From NCBI GenBank assembly GCA_035772405.1, contig JAYKKM010000149.1, positions 4,525,001 through 4,589,000 of the forward strand: DNA of 64,000 bases, in the 5' to 3' direction. Of the stretch, positions 1 to 12,177 are shown piece after piece. Numbering within the stretch: the first letter of the stretch is position 1; the number at the start of each line of letters is the position of its first letter. This DNA is from Chrysogorgia sp. JL179-B06 (taxonomy: Eukaryota > Cnidaria > Anthozoa > Scleralcyonacea > Chrysogorgiidae). The position numbers and the translations under genes are program-made. The notes under the pieces are model-generated. The model searched no databases. It saw only the letters and a program-made list of their open reading frames with translations, and had not been told where the DNA came from.

Positions 1-823
1 AGGAAAGAGTTAAACCACAACTGAAGTTTCTTTAATTCTCTGAAATGATTTACGTCACTCATTGTTATCAGAGCGAAGTACGTGTAATTAATGTTTTTTG
101 TATATCAACGGATTTTGATTGTTTTCTCAATGAAATTCCTCTTTCAGACAAGAATGCGTGAAAATTAAATTTGGAATCACACTGTCGTAAACAAGCTTGC
201 GCCAAAGCCAAATCGTTTTTAACTAGTCAGATATTAACGTGAAAGCAAAATGGTTGATTTCATAATTTTATTGCATTACAAATTAGGTCGAGCTATTTCT
301 TACGAACTCGTTATGTAAAATACAAATAGAAAATGGCGAGCTCGATCATTTATTGTAAAAAAAAAAAAAATAAAAAATAAAAAAAAAAAAAATTATTATT
401 ATTATATACACAACTGTGTTATTACTACCATTAGGTTAAGTTAACATAAGGATCTATTTTCATATCCTTAAACATCAGCAATATCTAGTGTCAATTGTAA
501 GAAAAGCAAACTAGCCATAAAATTTGTCATGTATAAGTATCCGGTATGAATTCTTGCCATGTTCTTTCAATATTTGAATCTGTTATTTTTGCAATATTGT
601 GGTATGAATATTGCTGCAGTAAAAGATACAAACAATACAAAACTAGAGTAGTACATAGCAAGTGAAAAGATGGTGAACTACCAAGATTTTTAGTATTTCG
701 TCTCAGTATTTCGTTACTAAAAATCTGGGTAGTTACCTTTTCACTTTGCTATACATGAATATCCAAAACACTACGCTTTTTTAGAGTATTACAAAGGCAG
801 ATGTTAAAGGTCGTTGGCAACAA
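1..823. other. Gene-free AT-rich stretch with A-run and small foldback
   Basis: No coding signal is seen. An A-rich run with a short ATT repeat lies at about 357-404. A small foldback spans about 658-750: its arms carry a GTATTTCGT...ACTAAAAATC-type sequence in opposite orientation. The same theme recurs at 21595-21730. Confidence 0.5.
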
Positions 824-1230
824 AAATTAAGTTTGTCTAATATAAAATAACTCGTAAAATGATAGAGTAACACCTTTTACAACTTCTCTGTATTTTACTT
901 CGTTTTTTAAATATTTCAGGTTTGATATGTAAATGAGATGGTCTCTGACGTCAGGTGCAGGGTAGAGAATTTTCACTCATTAAAATATTAGTTCCATCTT
1001 CAAGTTTGTTCCACAAATTTACTTGAAAATGTGATGAACGTTGTGAAACTTAGTAATCACTGAGATATTAGACTTTTTTAATGAGTAAAAATTCTCTACC
1101 CTGCACCTGACATCAGAGACCATCTCATTTACATATCAAGCAAACTGAAATATTTCAAAAACGAAGTAAAATACGCAAAAAGTTGTAAATTTAGTTACGA
1201 GTTCTTTCATATTAGACAACCTTAATTTGT
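824..1230. mobile_element. Foldback MITE-like element, family A copy 1
   Basis: Two arms of about 150 bp (824-981 and 1078-1230) are near-perfect inverted copies. The shared core contains TCTACCCTGCACCTGAC and its complement, then CATTTACATATCAA. There is no coding capacity. Related foldbacks lie at 28770-29223 and from 63598 to the window end. Confidence 0.6.
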
Positions 1231-2050
1231 GTTGCCACTGTCCCTAACAAAAGTATCAAAACGGAAAACGTAGTAAACTGCCAAAATATAAAAGGAACGA
1301 GGCACTGACGTTTCGAACGAAGTCCGTTCGTCATACTAAAATACGATGAAGGGAACTCGCTTGAAAAGTCAATGTCACATTTCTTTATAATTTTTACAAT
1401 TCATTGCCTTTCTAGTTTTGATAATTTGTAGATACATGTTGGCGTAGCTTGGGCCAACTGCTCAGACGTTTTTAATGTTGGGACTCGATGATTGTAAATA
1501 TTTTTAGATATTTTTGTAGCTGTGAAAATGTAAAATCGATGAGAAAAGTGTGTAAGAGAATAGTGTGTAAGAGTATTAATGAAAAATACAAGGAATAATG
1601 TTTAAATTTGAATTCCAGTTTACCATTAGAAAAGAAAATCACCAGACAGTACATGATCAAAATTTGATCCCTATTCATAAATCCTACTGGCCAATATAGA
1701 AAACAACAAGTCAACTATAAATATGAGTGCAGCCTAGATGTATCTGGAGCACCAGGCATGTTGAATACATTTTTAGTGAAGTGCCTATGAAACGAAAATT
1801 AAGTTTGACGTAAACACTTTGCTAGAAAATCAAGTATATCTTTGAGATTATTCAACGAAATGGTGACTGCATTTTCTAAAAATGTGTAAAGTTCTTTATT
1901 TCATGAACATTAGTGTGATACAGAGTTGTTGGCCACTGAAACAACACACGTAATCGATTTTTTACGTGTGAAGATATCGTTTCAGCGATCTTTTTCGATT
2001 TTTTGAGTGAAGTAAAAATTAATTCTCAATTTAGATTGTCCGTGTTAATG
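1231..2050. other. Gene-free stretch
   Basis: AT-rich sequence without a coding signal. The segment at about 1255-1345 holds a GACGTTTCGA-type motif shared with foldbacks at 5385-5545 and 21595-21730. Confidence 0.4.
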
Positions 2051-2190
2051 TTTATGAAATAAACATGAATAATATACATGGATGCTTGCAGGGAAGACGA
2101 AATTTATTTCTCGTGTTGAACAGGATATCCTGTTCAACACTCGAAATAAATTCCATATTTCCAAGCATCCGTGTATTCTCTATTTACGTG
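2051..2190. mobile_element. Short near-perfect palindrome (foldback element)
   Basis: The sequence folds on a central GATATC. The arms contain GTGTTGAACAG and its complement and continue outward through AAATAAATT and GCATCC. Only isolated mismatches interrupt the arms. It is probably a foldback transposon remnant. Confidence 0.55.
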
Positions 2191-3040
2191 CGAAACTTAT
2201 CACAAATATCTCAAGAACGACGTGAGATATGAAAGAGCTCTAAAGTAAAATTTCTAATAAATTTCGGAGTTAATTTAAATAAGACAATATTAATTTTTAT
2301 TTCATAGGCACTTTATGAAACAGTCTGATTTACCAATTTAAATGCGTTTTACTGCTTAAAATAACAGACCAATTATTATGAATTAGAATTTATAAATACC
2401 TGTATCTCCTATTGTTCGTTATGTACATGAAGACACAGAAATGCCTGCGGAGGAGGAAAGCGAATACCGTTCCTAGTTAGGAGCTATTTATTCGATAGAA
2501 ATAAGCGATAGTGATGCGACACGCAAAAGCTGTTAATATTTCCATTTGTAAGCTATCATTTGGCATGAACGCAGCTACCAGTTTACAGGTTTAATACCGA
2601 TTTTTTGAATAGTTTTCACCGATTTTTTAAACAGTTTTCACGCTCATACAATAGATAATGATGGATCATCAGAAACCTGTCTCACCAACATACGCGCCAG
2701 CCCTCCCTGAAACAGTACGCCTGCAACGCACGAGGCTAGCCTCGCGGTAGTTTGCAAATGGTAGTGATAAGCCATATCCTATCGACTACTTTATGTGCGT
2801 CGCAAACCAACTTTTAAACACAGGTTTGTAGCTTTATTTTATGCAATTTCTTTCTCCATGCCGGTCTTCTTCGAGCGTGAAACAACCGGGGTGCAATTGT
2901 GCCATTACAAAATTATAAAAACTTTTAGTGAAAATGCTTCTCGCAACATCACCAGAGAATGAATATAAATCAATGTCATGACAACTATGTAGGTAAAAAG
3001 GTTGCTATATCATAACTGTTATAAACAATAGAGGATTAAG
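2191..3040. other. Gene-free stretch
   Basis: Nothing recognisable: AT-rich, no long ORF, no clear repeat on reading. Confidence 0.4.
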
Positions 3041-3046
3041 GGTTAG

Positions 3047-3242
3047 ATGGAAAACGCGGACACGGACACGCGGACACGGACACGCGGACATGGTAAACGC
3101 GGACATGGAAAACGCGGACATGGAAAACGCGGACATGGAAAACGCGGACATGGAAAACGCGGACATGGAAAACGCGGGCATGGAAAACGCGGACATGGAA
3201 AACGCGGACATGGAAAACGCGGACATGGAAAACGCGGACATT
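3047..3242 (+). repeat. 15-bp minisatellite, about 13 units
   Basis: Tandem units of GCGGACATGGAAAAC run in series. The first units are degenerate (GCGGACACG). The period is a multiple of three, so it leaves several frames open on both strands. I do not regard those ORFs as genes. Confidence 0.9.
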
Positions 3243-4525
3243 TCAACTTTTATCAGTTTAAAGTGTCTTATTAGAAAATCCCACTCTAAAAATGTTCTAC
3301 ACAAGCGAAAACTATCTACGGGTTCGTACTGTAAACATAAACTGCAACATCTCGGGAAATTATTACCTATATAAATTGCTGATGCTTGCCCGTAACAACG
3401 GATTTTGAAACATAGTAACTATAAATCGAAAGAATTAATGATATTCATATCAACCTTAAATACATCAAATTTCAAAAATTTCCCTATTTCCGCTACGGTG
3501 ACGAATTCTAGTTCGAGTGATGAATTCTAGTTCGAGTGTCGAAATTATCTCACACGATCCGTAGCGTTAGTATAAAGACCAATTAAGATAATATTAAAAT
3601 ATATGACTTTTTCACTGTACTTCATTGGTTTCCGATCTATATGGAAAACTGTATCAGCCTGATGAAACACGAAAGTTCGTCAATGGACAAAATAATTTTT
3701 TGATGACATTTAACAAGCGGAAGCAGTAACTATAAATCGGAAGAATTAATGATATTCATGTACAACAGTTCTGCATGCTCCCGCAATATTGAAAAGATCA
3801 ACCCTTTCAATACTAATCGCCTTCCCTTGACGAGTAAACCGTATAGCGTAAGCCAGAATAAAGTACGAAAAAGCTACCGCAAAATTGATAAGGTTAAAAC
3901 CGCAATATTGTACAACAAGGGTTGAACTTCAGTTTAGAAGTGCTACGAACGTTGTAGTGTAGTATCACAAAATGTGCCATAAAATACCTCGGTTCACATG
4001 CAACGCAAAAGTATCTAAGACCTTGATGACTGAAATTTTAATTGATACAAAATAGAATCACCACTATTTCTCTTTCTCTCTTTTTCTCTTTCTTATTCTC
4101 TTATAGCATGAAACCCTCTCTCAAATTACAATGATAAAGCTCTATCTAATAAATAAATATATATATAAAAGAAGTCAAGTGTAAACTTAGTTCCCTGGTT
4201 TATAGTGTTGACAAGGAAAGAGAAAAATATGTTTGAAATATAATGTAAATCTGTTAGTTTTTCTAGATCTTCGTAATGGCGTTATCTCAAATCTTTTAAA
4301 TTAGCAAATATGGAGTTATAACCTTCGACAATTTATAAACAAAAATAGACACGCTCAGGCGTGCATGTATATCTACTGCGTTTAACGACTACAGAAAGAT
4401 CGTGTATACTGTTAAATACTTACTACTTTAGGAGTATATTAATGCAAATATCAATGTTAAGCGGGAGGGCGGGCATACCCAGGGGATTTGGCACATGATT
4501 GATTACCGTGGTGGATGCAATTTGA

Positions 4526-5079
4526 TCAGCTCAGAAGGCAACATGGCGGAGTTAGAAGAGCGCGAACATGTGCATAATGCCTTATAGGATAATGCCATAT
4601 AACTTTGTTATTAAACCAAACCATGAAAGAAGCAATGTTTTCATGCCCCTTGATCTTGTGCAGTAACCGAGCTTCCTTCAACAATAAACGCTTACTTTCT
4701 CTGCTTTGGACTCGCAGTTCCTTGACCACAACATCATCATCGCATTTATCGTACGCCCAGAATAAACAGCGCCAAATGATCCAGAACCAAGCTCTTCTTT
4801 GCGCGAGAAGTCATCCCACGTAAAAGTGGGAACTTCAGGATGAAACTATATTTCGTTCGAAGCGTAAGTTTCGGGATACCGAAAACTCCAGCCATCACAA
4901 AAACAACGTTTGCAAACTTTGCGTTTCCTCACTGAAGAGACAAAGAATCTGGTGCGCAATGACACCTCTGAAAAGACAAAGGTATTCGGTGTGCATGACA
5001 CCATGATGACACTTTGACATTTCCCGCAAATTGAATTCGCAACTTCAAGATACCCGCGGTCTACCTTTTTAGTGCACAA
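4526..5079 (-). pseudogene. Protein-kinase N-lobe pseudogene fragment
   Basis: The minus-strand reading has a cysteine-rich stretch (about 5079-4849). After an in-frame stop follows a segment leading into a glycine-rich loop (LGSGSFGAVYSG, about 4800-4760). A frameshift leads into VVVKELRVQS and then LLKEARLLHKIKGHENI, which look like the beta-3 lysine and alpha-C helix of a protein kinase. No catalytic loop or DFG follows, so only the N-lobe survives. The fragment sits in the spacer of the large inverted repeat and may have been carried by a mobile element. The kinase call rests on motif order only; the family is not identifiable. Confidence 0.55.
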
Positions 5080-5384
5080 TATCTATTAAATAAGGACTTG
5101 CAGTATTTATTCTACTTCCTGTGGACTCGAGATGCCGAAGGCACATGCATTACCAGCCGACAATTTAAACAAATGAAGAATAAAGCAAACTCCTAATATT
5201 AAATCACTTGATGTAAACTAAATATGCGTGATTACAATGGAACAAGTAAAAAAGAAACATCAAAATATTTGCCACAAGTGGGGCCACTCAGTATAACAAC
5301 AGAAAATTTATTGCGGAACCAGTTTCCATTTATTATAAGATTAGTGACTAGTATTGTCTAGGTAGTGTTTCAAATATATTGAAA

Positions 5385-5545
5385 AGGTTAAGTTGTAAAC
5401 TGCCGAGAATTTAGAGGAACGAAATACTGACGTTTCTAGAGGAGCGCTTAATCCCATTTTTACTCTGATAAAAGGCTCCGCTAGAAACGGCAATATTTCG
5501 TATTTTCGTTCCTCGAAATTCTCGGCAGTTAATCGACAATCTTTT
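5385..5545. mobile_element. Small foldback element
   Basis: Inverted arms contain AACTGCCGAGAATTT and its complement, plus a GACGTTTCTAGAGGAGC-type interior. The motif set is shared with 1255-1345 and 21595-21730, so it is a dispersed family. Confidence 0.5.
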
Positions 5546-5938
5546 CATGTTGCTAACTGTCGGCTTCCGCTTGTTAAATGTCATCAAAAAATTATTTTGA
5601 CCATTGACGAACTTTCAAGTTTCATCAGGCTGATACAGTTTTCCATATAGATCGGAAACCAATGAAGTACAGTGAAAAAGTCATATCTTTTAATATTATC
5701 TTAATTGGTCTTTATACTAACGCTACGGATCGTGTGAGATAATTTCGACACTCGAACTAGAATTCATCACTCGAACTAGAATTCATCACCGCAGCGGAAA
5801 TAGGGAAATTTTTGAAATTTGATGTATTTAAGGTTGATGTTATGACATGAATATCATTAATTCTTTCGATTTATAGTTACTATGTTTCAAAATCCGTTGT
5901 TACGGGCAAGCATCAGCAATTTATATAGAGTTGCGGAA

Positions 5939-6188
5939 TATAGAGTTGCGGAAGGCAGACACTCTGTGTGAATTTAAATCCGGCTGCAGTAGCTTATTAA
6001 CCTCTTAACCTTTTTATCGCACGGCACTCATGGAAAGCAGGTATTTTTAGGAATATTAGAATTGTAATGTTGTAATTTGAAATTTGTGAATGTATGTATT
6101 AGAACTATAATTTTGTAATTTAGGTAGTGCATGCAAAATCCTGATGAGTTTTTTACCGTGGTTAAATAAATAAATTAGTAAAAAATTA
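5939..6188. other. Insertion (about 250 bp) within the right inverted arm
   Basis: The left arm runs uninterrupted at about 3363. At the matching point the right arm has 250 extra bases. These end in an A/T-rich tail of AAATAAATAAATTAG type, as in a short retroposon. A deletion from the left arm is the alternative. Confidence 0.5.
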
Positions 6189-6312
6189 GTAATAATTTCC
6201 CGAGATGTTGCAGTTTATGTTTACAGTACGAACCCGTAAATAGTTTTCGCTTGTGTAGAACATTTTTAGAGTGGGATTTTCTAATAAGACACTTTAAACT
6301 GATAAAAGTTGA

Positions 6313-6413
6313 AATGTCCGCGTTTTCCATGTCCGCGTTTTCCATGCCCGCGTTTTCCATGTCCGCGTTTTCCATGTCCGCGTTTTCCATGTCCGCGTGT
6401 CCGTGTTTTCCAT
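6313..6413 (-). repeat. 15-bp minisatellite, inverted copy
   Basis: GTTTTCCATGTCCGC units, about six. This is the complement of the array at 3047-3242. It marks the outer end of the right inverted arm. Confidence 0.88.
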
Positions 6414-6419
6414 CTAACC

Positions 6420-6660
6420 AGGATTAAGTGCTTGGGACAAAGACAGGAAGGAAGGATTAAGGACAGGATTTTTAAGGACGGGACACCCATGGTTTTCATA
6501 TCTCGCATTGTATATAAATTTAAGTGTCAACATTGTGGCGTGTTGTATATTGGCACGTAGACCGTCTTCTTCACACTCGAGTTTCTGAATATAGTGGGTA
6601 TATATGAGGTTATGTAACAACCAAGGTTAACAACAAGGGAACTGCGCAAGCGCGGGGGAC
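6420..6660 (+). pseudogene. Decayed Penelope-like element fragment (GIY-YIG region)
   Basis: The plus-strand reading gives a peptide with VYKFKCQHCGVLYIGT, the look of the Cys-containing lead-in and YIG motif of a GIY-YIG nuclease in Penelope-like retroelements. After an in-frame stop and a frame change an R-L-H-T-R-V-S-E-type continuation follows. No reverse transcriptase domain is seen upstream, because the minisatellite begins there. It is a short broken remnant. Confidence 0.5.
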
Positions 6661-7566
6661 ATCGGAGTATCATATGACAAGCATGTTGAGATAGGTCGAC
6701 CATTAGCGAGTGACCGTAGCCAGAGCAGGACAGTAACGACACCAACCCTCCCTTTATACAAAGAAACAATTATAAGGTGGAATAACTTCCACCAAAAACT
6801 TTTGGTGTGATAGGTGCAGGTCGACAACAGGGTGTGGTGGTCAGATCAAGATCAGCTCGCACTATCTTGACCTGAATTCCAAGTAACAATAATACTGGCG
6901 TGTAAAACCCTGTAGAAAGACCTGCACCTAACCTTCCATAATTGGTAAGTAAAGTGTACGTAGGTGTTAACTCTAGCTGCCTTATTCCAGTATCACTACC
7001 AGTACGAAACTGGTCATTCAATTTTCCTCGATGATTTACCATTCTATTGCGGCATCTCACTTTCTGATCTTCTTATTAAATAAAGCTTACATATTAACAA
7101 ACTTAACCGTGGCTTAATGCAAATATTGGACAGACTTTCTTTATTCTAATTAACTTTTTCCTGACCGGCCCAGTCGAAATCAGTCCTACAAGACTGATGA
7201 AGTCGTCAATCGAAAAACAAGACACACGGTAACGCAAGATTAAAAATTGAAACTCCGCAAGCGCCAGGCACACGATATCCACCCACACTATAAGTTTGCC
7301 ATTTAATTTCATATTGGTGGCATTTTGAATTTTCAGGATTCTACGCGGGCATGCAAGATTGTCTTTTCTACCAAAATGAAAGTTGTTCAACCTAATTAAT
7401 GATAATTATTGCTCATTTATATTAACATAATGTGTCTAGTTCGGGAAAATTAAAAGGAATGGAAAAGCCGATCGATTTATTGGGATTTCAGAAAATGTAT
7501 AGCTTTCGCAACAGTTATGGTTATTTCCAGAGATAACCATTGAACAAAGAGGAGGAAAGAGTTTAC

Positions 7567-7603
<37 letters not shown>

Positions 7604-8017
7604 GTATCTTTCTCTTTTTCATATTATGTCCAGTTCTTTTGAAAACCTAGCAGCTTCATATTTATTCTCAACATTCTTATATAAACTCATTATGAAAAAT
7701 GTCTCGTCCCGCATATTTGTCCGTCGGATAAATAAAAGTTAAGCATTGTCATAATTTTCCACGTAGCATTTTTCCAGGTCGAAGTCTGTAGACTCATTAA
7801 ATGCTGACTTATTGTATTAGTGTTAATGTGCCCCTGAAATTTTTGGTATCCCGAATTTTTACATATTTGTAAATAGCATGGTGTTCTTACCTAACTTACC
7901 AAATTTCAAGCAATTGCGAGCATGGGAAGTCCTCTTTTCAGACTGTTTTTATACGAGATTATACGGCCACCATTACTCGAACATGTTCCGGAAGCTTAGG
8001 TTGCGATAAGAGGAAGT
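6661..8017. other. Gene-free stretch with ATT microsatellite
   Basis: An (ATT)n run lies at about 7565-7602. ORFs in this stretch show no recognisable family or composition signal. Confidence 0.4.
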
Positions 8018-8150
8018 GACGTCAAAGACTCAACACGTGGCTAGTTGTGTATGGATATAAAGCTACTTGGGGAAAACGTTCTATTGTAACTTGTCGTATA
8101 ATTTCCATAAAGTTTGTCACGTGTTGAGTCTCTGACGTCACAATCACATA
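8018..8150. mobile_element. Small foldback element
   Basis: Arms GTGACGTCAAAGACTCAACACGTG and CACGTGTTGAGTCTCTGACGTCAC-type (shown here by ends only: GTGACGTC...CACGTG inverted) flank about 80 bp. Palindromic ends with a noncoding interior are MITE-like. Confidence 0.5.
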
Positions 8151-8452
8151 CGCTGCTGTCGAATCACGGGCTCGTCTGGGACAAGTTTTGAGCAATGGCG
8201 GACAAAATTTGTGCGTCTTTGGAGATTAAATCTCTTGTGATAGAATGTTTATTGTTAATTTTTTGGCAAATGCGAACATTTATTAACCTAAAATGATATT
8301 CTGTAACAAAAAATACCAGGAAACGCAATTTATCGATATTTCGTCACAGGGGCACTTTAATCACTCGGCTCGTCGCGTTTAATAATCGTAGAAGCAGTTT
8401 TGAACATTTAGACAACAGTTGCATTGTTTACAAAATTATTATAGAAACGTTA

Positions 8453-9030
8453 TGGTGGCTCCCTATAGTTTTATGACCGCGCGCGATCTGGTAGCTAATT
8501 TGGCGGGAAATTAATTACCACTTTACTGATAATTGGGAAATTTCATGACGTCAGCACGCGTAAAAAAGTTGGATGTATTGTTTTGAGAAGTTGCACACTT
8601 CAACATGAAGCATGTACCTTTTTAATTCTGTTTTTTTTTTTAAAATTCTATCAGACAAATTTTGTCTAATGTTAAAAAAACATTAAATTTGGTGATATTG
8701 ACAAAACCATCAGAACAACCTTTTTTGGCAAAAGATGTTTCTCAAAGCAATTCCTACAACACTGAACAAGTTTGAATTTCACCGAAGGAAACCCGAAAAA
8801 TGGCAGAGCTAAGATGAAAAATATAAAAAATGTTATATTTTAGTTTCGTTGTTGCCATAGCAATGATATTGAAAAGATAAACAACAACAAAGAGGTAATT
8901 GCGAGAATGTCACTAATCTTTGGAGTTACTAATGAATATAAGTCACAAGGGGAAAAAACTAGGCTTCCTTAAGCACTTTAGTCCAATACTGTTATGCATT
9001 ATGTAGAAAACCTATGGAGCCACCTTAAAC
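8453..9030. mobile_element. MITE-like element
   Basis: Terminal sequences GGTGGCTCCCTATAGTTTT on the left and the complement of AACCTATGGAGCCACC on the right are imperfect inverted repeats around about 0.55 kb of noncoding sequence. Confidence 0.45.
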
Positions 9031-10674
9031 AACGAATTGTGTTCCCAATCGCCGAGTTATTGACTGGCTGATTTTAGAATGACAATGTATTTGATTTCTG
9101 GCTAATGTTCAGCAACGGCGAGTCTCATGGCAATACATTGCGTGCACACAATCTCGCTGGCAGATATTTTGGGGCCACAAAGTTCGTTTCTTGTTTAATT
9201 GTATAAATTTGTCGTATTCACTTTTTCTTGTAAGAAGCTATACCTGCTTTACTATTCAATTAGTTGTTTATTATGTTATTTTGTCAGAAACTCGGTGTTA
9301 TTTTAATAAAATACCGTATGTTAATCATATAGTAGGTAAATAGAAATACTTTCTAAACATTGAGCAAACGTTTCAGTGGACTGAGGACATGCAATCAACC
9401 AATAAGAACACTTGTTTCATCAAACAGGTCCTGTGAGGTCCAATCAGATCACATTTTATACCAATTTCAGGCCTCAGCTTGGAAATGACTCTGGACACAG
9501 AGTTGATAGGCTACTTCGAATGTGCAAGATTCCTGCACATTTTACCCCTTGGAATTTTGGGATAACCAAGGTGTTAGGATAAAACTCTGGGCAAGGCACT
9601 GCGATTTAACGATATCGTAATTACATTTAGGCAAGTTTTATATTTTATAGAAAAAAATGACTTGCAAATCCAAATACACAATGGTATATTAACGCTGATT
9701 GTTATTTCGCTATGCCATTAGTACTGAGGAATTACTCATTGACTTTATTAATTTTAAATTGATCGAAAATAATTCCAAAAACTACGCTGCTACTGCAGTA
9801 CAGCCCAAGAGTTATTTTAAGAACTATCGAGTTTTACAGCTGGTTTAATTTACGTTTTATATATTGACATAATAAATTTGGACTAGGTGCATGCTTTGTT
9901 CAGGCCTCAGCTCGGAAATGACCCCAGGATCTTAACGAGGTTGTACCATAACACAAGCGAAATTAGTGATTAAATGTCCCCGATTGGTGATTTTTTCACC
10001 AATCCTCCCGACGCGTGAGGACTTTATTTCGATTCGAGTCAACCACTGCTCATCAATATTGACAACCTCGTACACTACAAGGGCATGCGAGTACAATGGC
10101 GAAGCGCGGTAATGACGTCAGTATGTATGTTTGTCTGAGTCTATAATTTATTCTTGTTTACTCTTGCATTCCCAACAATAGTTTATGCCATTTCTAAATT
10201 TAATTCAAGTGTGTGTTGTTTTAATTAAGTTGTTAATGCTTATTTTATTTTTTAAATAGCTAAGACAATTTTTACGTTGTAATTAGTTTTTGACTTTGTA
10301 AATTTAGGTAATTATTACGCTGTAATTATTTCCTCCTTTAATATTGTATCGTAATATAATTTAGCTAATGCTACAAATTACGAATTAAAACCAACTATTA
10401 TAATAGAAAATGGCTATTTAGGAATCCCTTGAGATTTAATTTTGGTTTGTTATTCTGTGTTTTGGTTCTTGTAGCGAAATTCAATAGATATTCTAGTTAA
10501 TAGAATACTAATTCTAAGCTGTCCCTCTATTTAAATTAGTTTGGGAGATCGAGGATGGAAAAAAGACGGAAAAGGGAGCGCGAGGAAAAAAGCGTAGGCG
10601 AGAAAGGCCTTTTTTCGTTCTCCCTAGCTTGTACCCAATCTCCGGCGCTCAAACAAAGTAAATATTAACTTCTT
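9031..10674. other. Gene-free stretch
   Basis: No ORF of note. The segment at 9955-10030 contains AGTGATTAAATGTCCC, also found in the foldback at 28125-28245, so it is a repeat fragment. Confidence 0.4.
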
Positions 10675-11180
10675 ATTAACCGAGAGCGCGGTCATTACGG
10701 GAAAATATCAGACCGAGGTCTTGACAGTACGGACCGAGCCCGTAGGGCGAGGTTCGTACATAAAAGACCGAGGTCTGATATTTTCCAGTAATGACCAAGC
10801 GGTCGAGGTTAATAAGAGGTTTATTATATGGCATGGATTTTTTAAACAACATACTTTACATACGTTTTGAGTGACAGAATCGTCATTTTCAATCTTGTTC
10901 TTCTATTGCTTTCATGATAGTAAGATTGCTTTCATGATTTCAGATTGTTCATCGTCCAACTCGTACATGATTTAGTGCTTAATTTACTAAATTCGTTCAA
11001 TTTTTGCTGTTTTTCAAAGTTTCCTATCGTTGTTCGCTCCTTTGTAAACAAAATGGCTGACAAAATCCGTAATCCGGACCGGTCCATTACGGGAAATAAC
11101 GGACCGGCACGTGACGTGTCTCAGCCTATCAGAGCACGCAATTTCACCGGAAGTAGCGTGTGCCATATAATAATAGTAAA
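10675..11180. mobile_element. Repeat element with inverted GAGGTTAATAAG-type segments
   Basis: CGGTCATTACGGGAAAATAT and its complement (ATATTTTCCAGTAATGACC) surround an interior of GGTCTGATA...GAGCCCGTAGGGC type. A CCATTACGGGAAATAACGG copy follows at about 11083. Similar sequences occur at 14690-15000 and 36980-37130. An ORF across 10945-11310 lies partly in this repeat and is not accepted as a gene. Confidence 0.45.
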
Positions 11181-12177
11181 TATTATTCATAATAGAAAAT
11201 GCAAATCATTAAGCGCACCACTCAGCTTCTACTTATATTATCGTTCCGTGTTTACGGTATTACTGCTTACCTTGATCAGTTTTCAGAAGAAATCGAATAA
11301 CCTTAATTGAGCAATAATATGTATTCTTAGTAATTATGATTGGTCTCAGATATATAAAATTTAATCCGATTACCACCGCGAAATCTCTTTACTCAGGGCT
11401 AATTTACACTATTCTCACGGTATTACATTCTGGATGAACTAAGAATAGGTATAAATTCATTCTGAAACCAAAGTTGTCATCTCATATAGATAAAAGGATT
11501 GCAGCAGAATTTGAAACTGGTATATCATGTAATTAACCATCGCTCTTTGAACTCAACGTAGCTCCTTGGTCACGAAGGCGGGTGGCAAGGACTAATGGGT
11601 CGCGCGCATGGTATCTCTCGGTAAAAAATATTACTTGCGACGCTTTGTTTCAAAAAATAATCTATATACATTTATAGTTTAACTAATGGAATATTTGATG
11701 TATAAGGAGGACTATATGGGATCGGACAGGGGACGATAAGAAGTCTTAAAAAGTGAGTGTCAGCCGTGACGCATTGTACGCACGGTCGGCCATTTTTTGA
11801 AGCACGAAATCCCCTTGGTGAACTGCATCCGTAAATATCTTGTCAATCCTTGATATAAATTATTCATTTAGTTGTCGTTTCGTTGAAAGAACATATACCT
11901 TAGAAAGTATTAATCATTTCTGTATTTTTTACAAAACTCGACGTCTTCTTGACTTTCGTTTCTTTTCGTTTCGTTACAAGACCAAGTGACGACGTATTTG
12001 GATTGTGGAGGAATAAGAAAGCGTCTATAGGGTTTTCTGCATGAGAGGACTTGGCGAATTTCCGGAGTATTTACCATGTCAAGTTGTCAACGAAGCACTT
12101 CAAAACACTTCGTTATAGTACGGAAAGATAAACACAAACGAGCAATGCACGACGCCGTTCATGACACTTACTCTTCA
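11181..12177. other. Gene-free stretch
   Basis: Nothing recognisable on reading. Confidence 0.35.

Larger units (their letters stand above)
3041..6420. repeat. 3.4 kb inverted-repeat structure with minisatellite at both outer ends
   Basis: The left arm (about 3047-3724) and right arm (about 5563-6413) are inverted copies with scattered differences. Both outer ends carry the GCGGACATGGAAAAC minisatellite. The right arm holds about 250 extra bases (about 5939-6188) that are absent from the left arm. The spacer (3725-5562) contains a kinase-like pseudogene and a separate small foldback. This could be a large foldback transposon or an inverted duplication of a minisatellite-bearing repeat. Confidence 0.7.

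Noticed and set aside
3005..3374. Overlapping repetitive ORFs on both strands (67-99 aa) and their mirror set at 6175-6560
   Set aside because: They are the translation of the 15-bp minisatellite, open in several frames because the period is divisible by three.
10945..11310. 121-aa ORF
   Set aside because: Partly inside a repeat element; no recognisable family or splice context.
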